Of a stretch of 7,505 nucleotides of DNA, positions 6,739-7,505 are shown in pieces. The number at the start of each line of letters is the position of its first letter. Within the stretch, counting starts at the first letter, position 1. The DNA lies in the NCBI GenBank assembly GCA_021781255.1, contig JAJXXG010001068.1, positions 1 to 7,505 on the forward strand. The letters are read 5' to 3'. Below the pieces are notes generated by a model. It made no database searches. It was not told where the DNA came from and saw only the letters and a list, made by a program, of their open reading frames with translations. This DNA comes from Acidobacteriota bacterium. Lineage in GTDB: Bacteria; Acidobacteriota; Terriglobia; Terriglobales; Acidobacteriaceae. The translations under genes were made by a program, and so were the position numbers.

Positions 6739-6759
6739 CGCTCCACTCTTTTGCAAGGA
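6739..6759 (-). repeat. a1 arm of the retron ncRNA inverted repeat
   Basis: 5' arm: TCCTTGC, then AAAA, then GAGTGGAG and CG. It pairs with 6469-6487 over 17 base pairs in three helices. In known retrons the branching guanosine follows this arm directly. Confidence 0.72.
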
Positions 6760-6790
6760 CCGGGGCCAAACCAGCCTCGATCCTGAGTAG

Positions 6791-6819
6791 ACAGTACATC
6801 AATCTGGTCGGCGAAGCAA
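6791..6819 (-). promoter_or_regulatory. Sigma-70-like promoter of the retron transcript
   Basis: Minus strand TTGCTT (6819-6814), a 17-nt spacer, then TACTGT (6796-6791). The predicted start near 6784 is about 25 nt before the a1 arm, a suitable leader for a retron ncRNA. The -10 element matches TATAAT only in part, so the call rests on spacing and position. Confidence 0.45.
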
Positions 6820-6827
6820 GAGAAAAA

Positions 6828-6842
6828 ATAACTGTCAGTTAT
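6828..6842. promoter_or_regulatory. 15-nt perfect palindrome, candidate XRE operator
   Basis: ATAACTG-T-CAGTTAT is a perfect dyad of two 7-nt arms around one central base, flanked by A/T runs. It lies 8 nt upstream of the proposed -35 element of the retron promoter. Cro/cI-type proteins bind dyads of this size, and the operon encodes one, so autoregulation is a fair inference. The T-run on one side is not a terminator signal because the stem would leave only a 1-3-nt loop. Confidence 0.5.
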
Positions 6843-7127
6843 AAAAATAGCCTTCGTGGTGAGTATTCGCCTCACGATCTGCAAGATTAATCTCGATAAA
6901 CGGGCTTTGCTTTAAGAATCTTCGCTTGTCTACGAGCGCCAATGCACTCAGCCAACACGCCAGCCTCCACAAATCTCCAGCCCTCGTATCTCCGTGCCCA
7001 CCCAACCTCCCAGCCCACCCAACCTCCCAGCCCAACCCACCTTCCCGCTCAATGAAAATTTTTGTTCACCCCGCCAATGGCCGCGGCGGTTCAGGTTGAC
7101 CGTCTGCCCTGCGCCCCTCAGAATGGG
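6843..7127. other. Gene-free stretch right of the retron island
   Basis: No coding region is supported here. The AT-richer left part carries a GTGAG/CTCAC inverted repeat (6859-6863 with 6871-6875) and the palindrome AGATTAATCT (6884-6893). The right part is strongly C-rich on the plus strand and contains a 17-bp tandem repeat. Open frames across it have low-complexity translations. Confidence 0.45.
6997..7039 (+). repeat. 17-bp C-rich tandem repeat, two copies plus a partial
   Basis: CCCACCCAACCTCCCAG occurs at 6997-7013 and again at 7014-7030, identical, followed by a partial third copy. The plus strand is almost pure C/A/T, giving a strong strand asymmetry. Confidence 0.85.
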
Positions 7128-7133
7128 TATAAT
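7128..7133 (+). promoter_or_regulatory. -10 element of the DUF6580-like gene
   Basis: A perfect TATAAT with no convincing -35: TGCCCT sits at the right distance but is poor, and TTGACC at 7096-7101 is 26 nt away, too far. The predicted start near 7140 would give a leader of about 45 nt before ATG 7184. Confidence 0.45.
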
Positions 7134-7144
7134 GCTTCCCAACC

Positions 7145-7162
7145 CCAGGGCACGCTCCCTGG
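7145..7162 (+). promoter_or_regulatory. Leader hairpin near the transcript start
   Basis: CCAGGG (7145-7150) and CCCTGG (7157-7162) pair perfectly around the loop CACGCT. It lies between the TATAAT box and the Shine-Dalgarno, in the predicted 5' end of the mRNA. No T-tract follows. It is most likely an mRNA-stabilising stem. Confidence 0.4.
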
Positions 7163-7183
7163 AATCCTGAATCTGAGGTGTCC

Positions 7184-7505
7184 ATGCCTGCTTATCTGCT
7201 GCTGGCCGTTGCCCTTTTGAGCCGTCTCATGCCCCATCCTGACTGGCTCAATTTCACCGCCGTAGGCGGAGCCCTGCTCTACTTTGGCGCGCGGCGCTCC
7301 TGGCGCGAGATGCTGGCCCCGCTGGCCGCCTTTATGGCCGCCGACTACGCCCTCACCGTCTTCACCTACCACTACGCCTTCCGCTGGCAGGCCTACGTCA
7401 CCACCTGGGCCTGGTATCTGGCCGTCATGGCGCTCGGCCACATCCTGCTCCACGCGCGCACCAGCTTCGTCCGCGTCGCCGCGGGCGTCGTCCTGTGGCC
7501 CACCT
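7184..7505 (+). CDS. DUF6580-like integral membrane protein (5' part, runs off the window)
   Basis: The first 107 residues are visible and the frame is still open at the window end. The start ATG has GAGGTG 3 nt upstream (7175-7180). The protein is strongly hydrophobic, with likely membrane segments at about 3-15, 22-36, 43-62, 71-90 and from 95. The N-terminal signature SRLMPHPDWLNFTAVGGALL followed by YFGARR, an Asp-Tyr pair in segment 3 (AADYALT) and TTWAWYLA resemble the DUF6580 family of small uncharacterised membrane proteins, which I recall as frequent in Acidobacteriota. The family's function is unknown. The codon use (GCC, CTC, CGC-rich) is host-like, unlike the retron island on its left. 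Confidence 0.75.
   Translation, partial: MPAYLLLAVALLSRLMPHPDWLNFTAVGGALLYFGARRSWREMLAPLAAFMAADYALTVFTYHYAFRWQAYVTTWAWYLAVMALGHILLHARTSFVRVAAGVVLWPT

Larger units (their letters stand above)
6469..6759 (-). ncRNA. Candidate retron msr-msd non-coding RNA
   Basis: About 290 nt upstream of the operon's first gene, same strand. The ends form a long duplex: TCCTTGC (6759-6753) with GCAAGGA (6475-6469), and GAGTGGAG (6748-6741) with CTCCACTC (6484-6477), plus CG/CG after a single bulge. An AAAA/A internal loop lies between the two helices. This is the a1/a2 architecture that defines retron ncRNAs. Inside are hairpins at 6734-6719 (GCGAG/CTTGC), 6689-6649 (ACAG and AACCTG against CAGGTT and CTGT), 6639-6628 (GTCC-TTCG-GGAC), 6620-6602 (7 bp), 6597-6561 (about 13 bp with one mismatch and one bulge, 10-nt loop) and 6509-6492 (7 bp with GTAA loop). 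The last two are good msd candidates. GAGCGA just after a1 may hold the branching G. The msr/msd boundary and branch site are not resolved. A 120-aa open frame across it looks non-coding. Confidence 0.75.

Noticed and set aside
6440..6802. 120-aa minus-strand open frame upstream of the small gene
   Set aside because: It lies wholly over the structured a1/a2 ncRNA, overlaps the well-supported start of the 84-aa gene, lacks a convincing ribosome site and resembles no family.
6824..6842. Palindrome plus T-run read as a terminator on the minus strand
   Set aside because: The arms leave a loop of only one to three bases and are A/T-rich. The position upstream of the promoter fits an operator better.
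6997..7039. Tandem repeat as a CRISPR fragment
   Set aside because: The copies abut with no spacers and are low-complexity C-rich sequence. No cas gene is present.
7096..7133. TTGACC and TATAAT as one sigma-70 promoter
   Set aside because: The spacer is 26 nt, far outside the usual 16-18. TATAAT was kept alone as a -10 candidate.

Overview
The window looks like a chromosomal stretch of a GC-rich, motile, Gram-negative-type soil bacterium. I favour Acidobacteriota: a CE15-type glucuronoyl esterase, a DUF6580-like membrane protein and the C-terminal remnant of a YdjM-like membrane hydrolase together recall that phylum. This assignment is an inference from protein resemblance, not from a marker gene.

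Left part (1-3464): two divergent host genes. A methyl-accepting chemotaxis protein (MCP) runs leftward, 1795 to 83, with a good intrinsic terminator at 50-15 and a sigma-28 (flagellar class) promoter match at 1858-1832. A secreted CE15-family carbohydrate esterase runs rightward, 1995-3464.

Middle scar zone (3465-4331): a non-coding, repeat-rich stretch. It holds a 7-bp tandem repeat, a G-quadruplex-prone tract and two 25-bp imperfect direct repeats. These are followed by a promoterless 3' remnant of a YdjM-like gene (3851-4162). It looks like a site of past insertions and deletions.

Retron island (about 4163-6842, minus strand, visibly less GC-rich than its flanks). In transcription order it holds: a 15-nt perfect palindrome, a sigma-70-like promoter, a candidate msr-msd non-coding RNA bounded by long a1/a2 inverted repeats (6759-6469), an 84-aa unrecognised protein, a 103-aa XRE-family helix-turn-helix protein, a retron-type reverse transcriptase (RT), and a 215-aa DEDDy 3'-5' exonuclease. 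The RT overlaps the XRE gene and the exonuclease start overlaps the RT stop by 4 nt, so these are one translationally coupled operon. I infer that the RT makes msDNA from the ncRNA, that the XRE protein and small ORF regulate or bind the complex, and that the exonuclease is either the effector of a phage-defence system or the processor of the msDNA. The combination of retron RT, PolB-like DEDDy exonuclease, XRE protein and small ORF does not match a retron type I can name, and is the main point of interest.

Right part (6843-7505): a gene-free stretch with a pyrimidine-rich 17-bp tandem repeat, then a promoter-like TATAAT, a 5'-UTR hairpin and the start of a DUF6580-like membrane protein that runs off the window. 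No tRNA, rRNA, CRISPR array or intact insertion sequence was seen.
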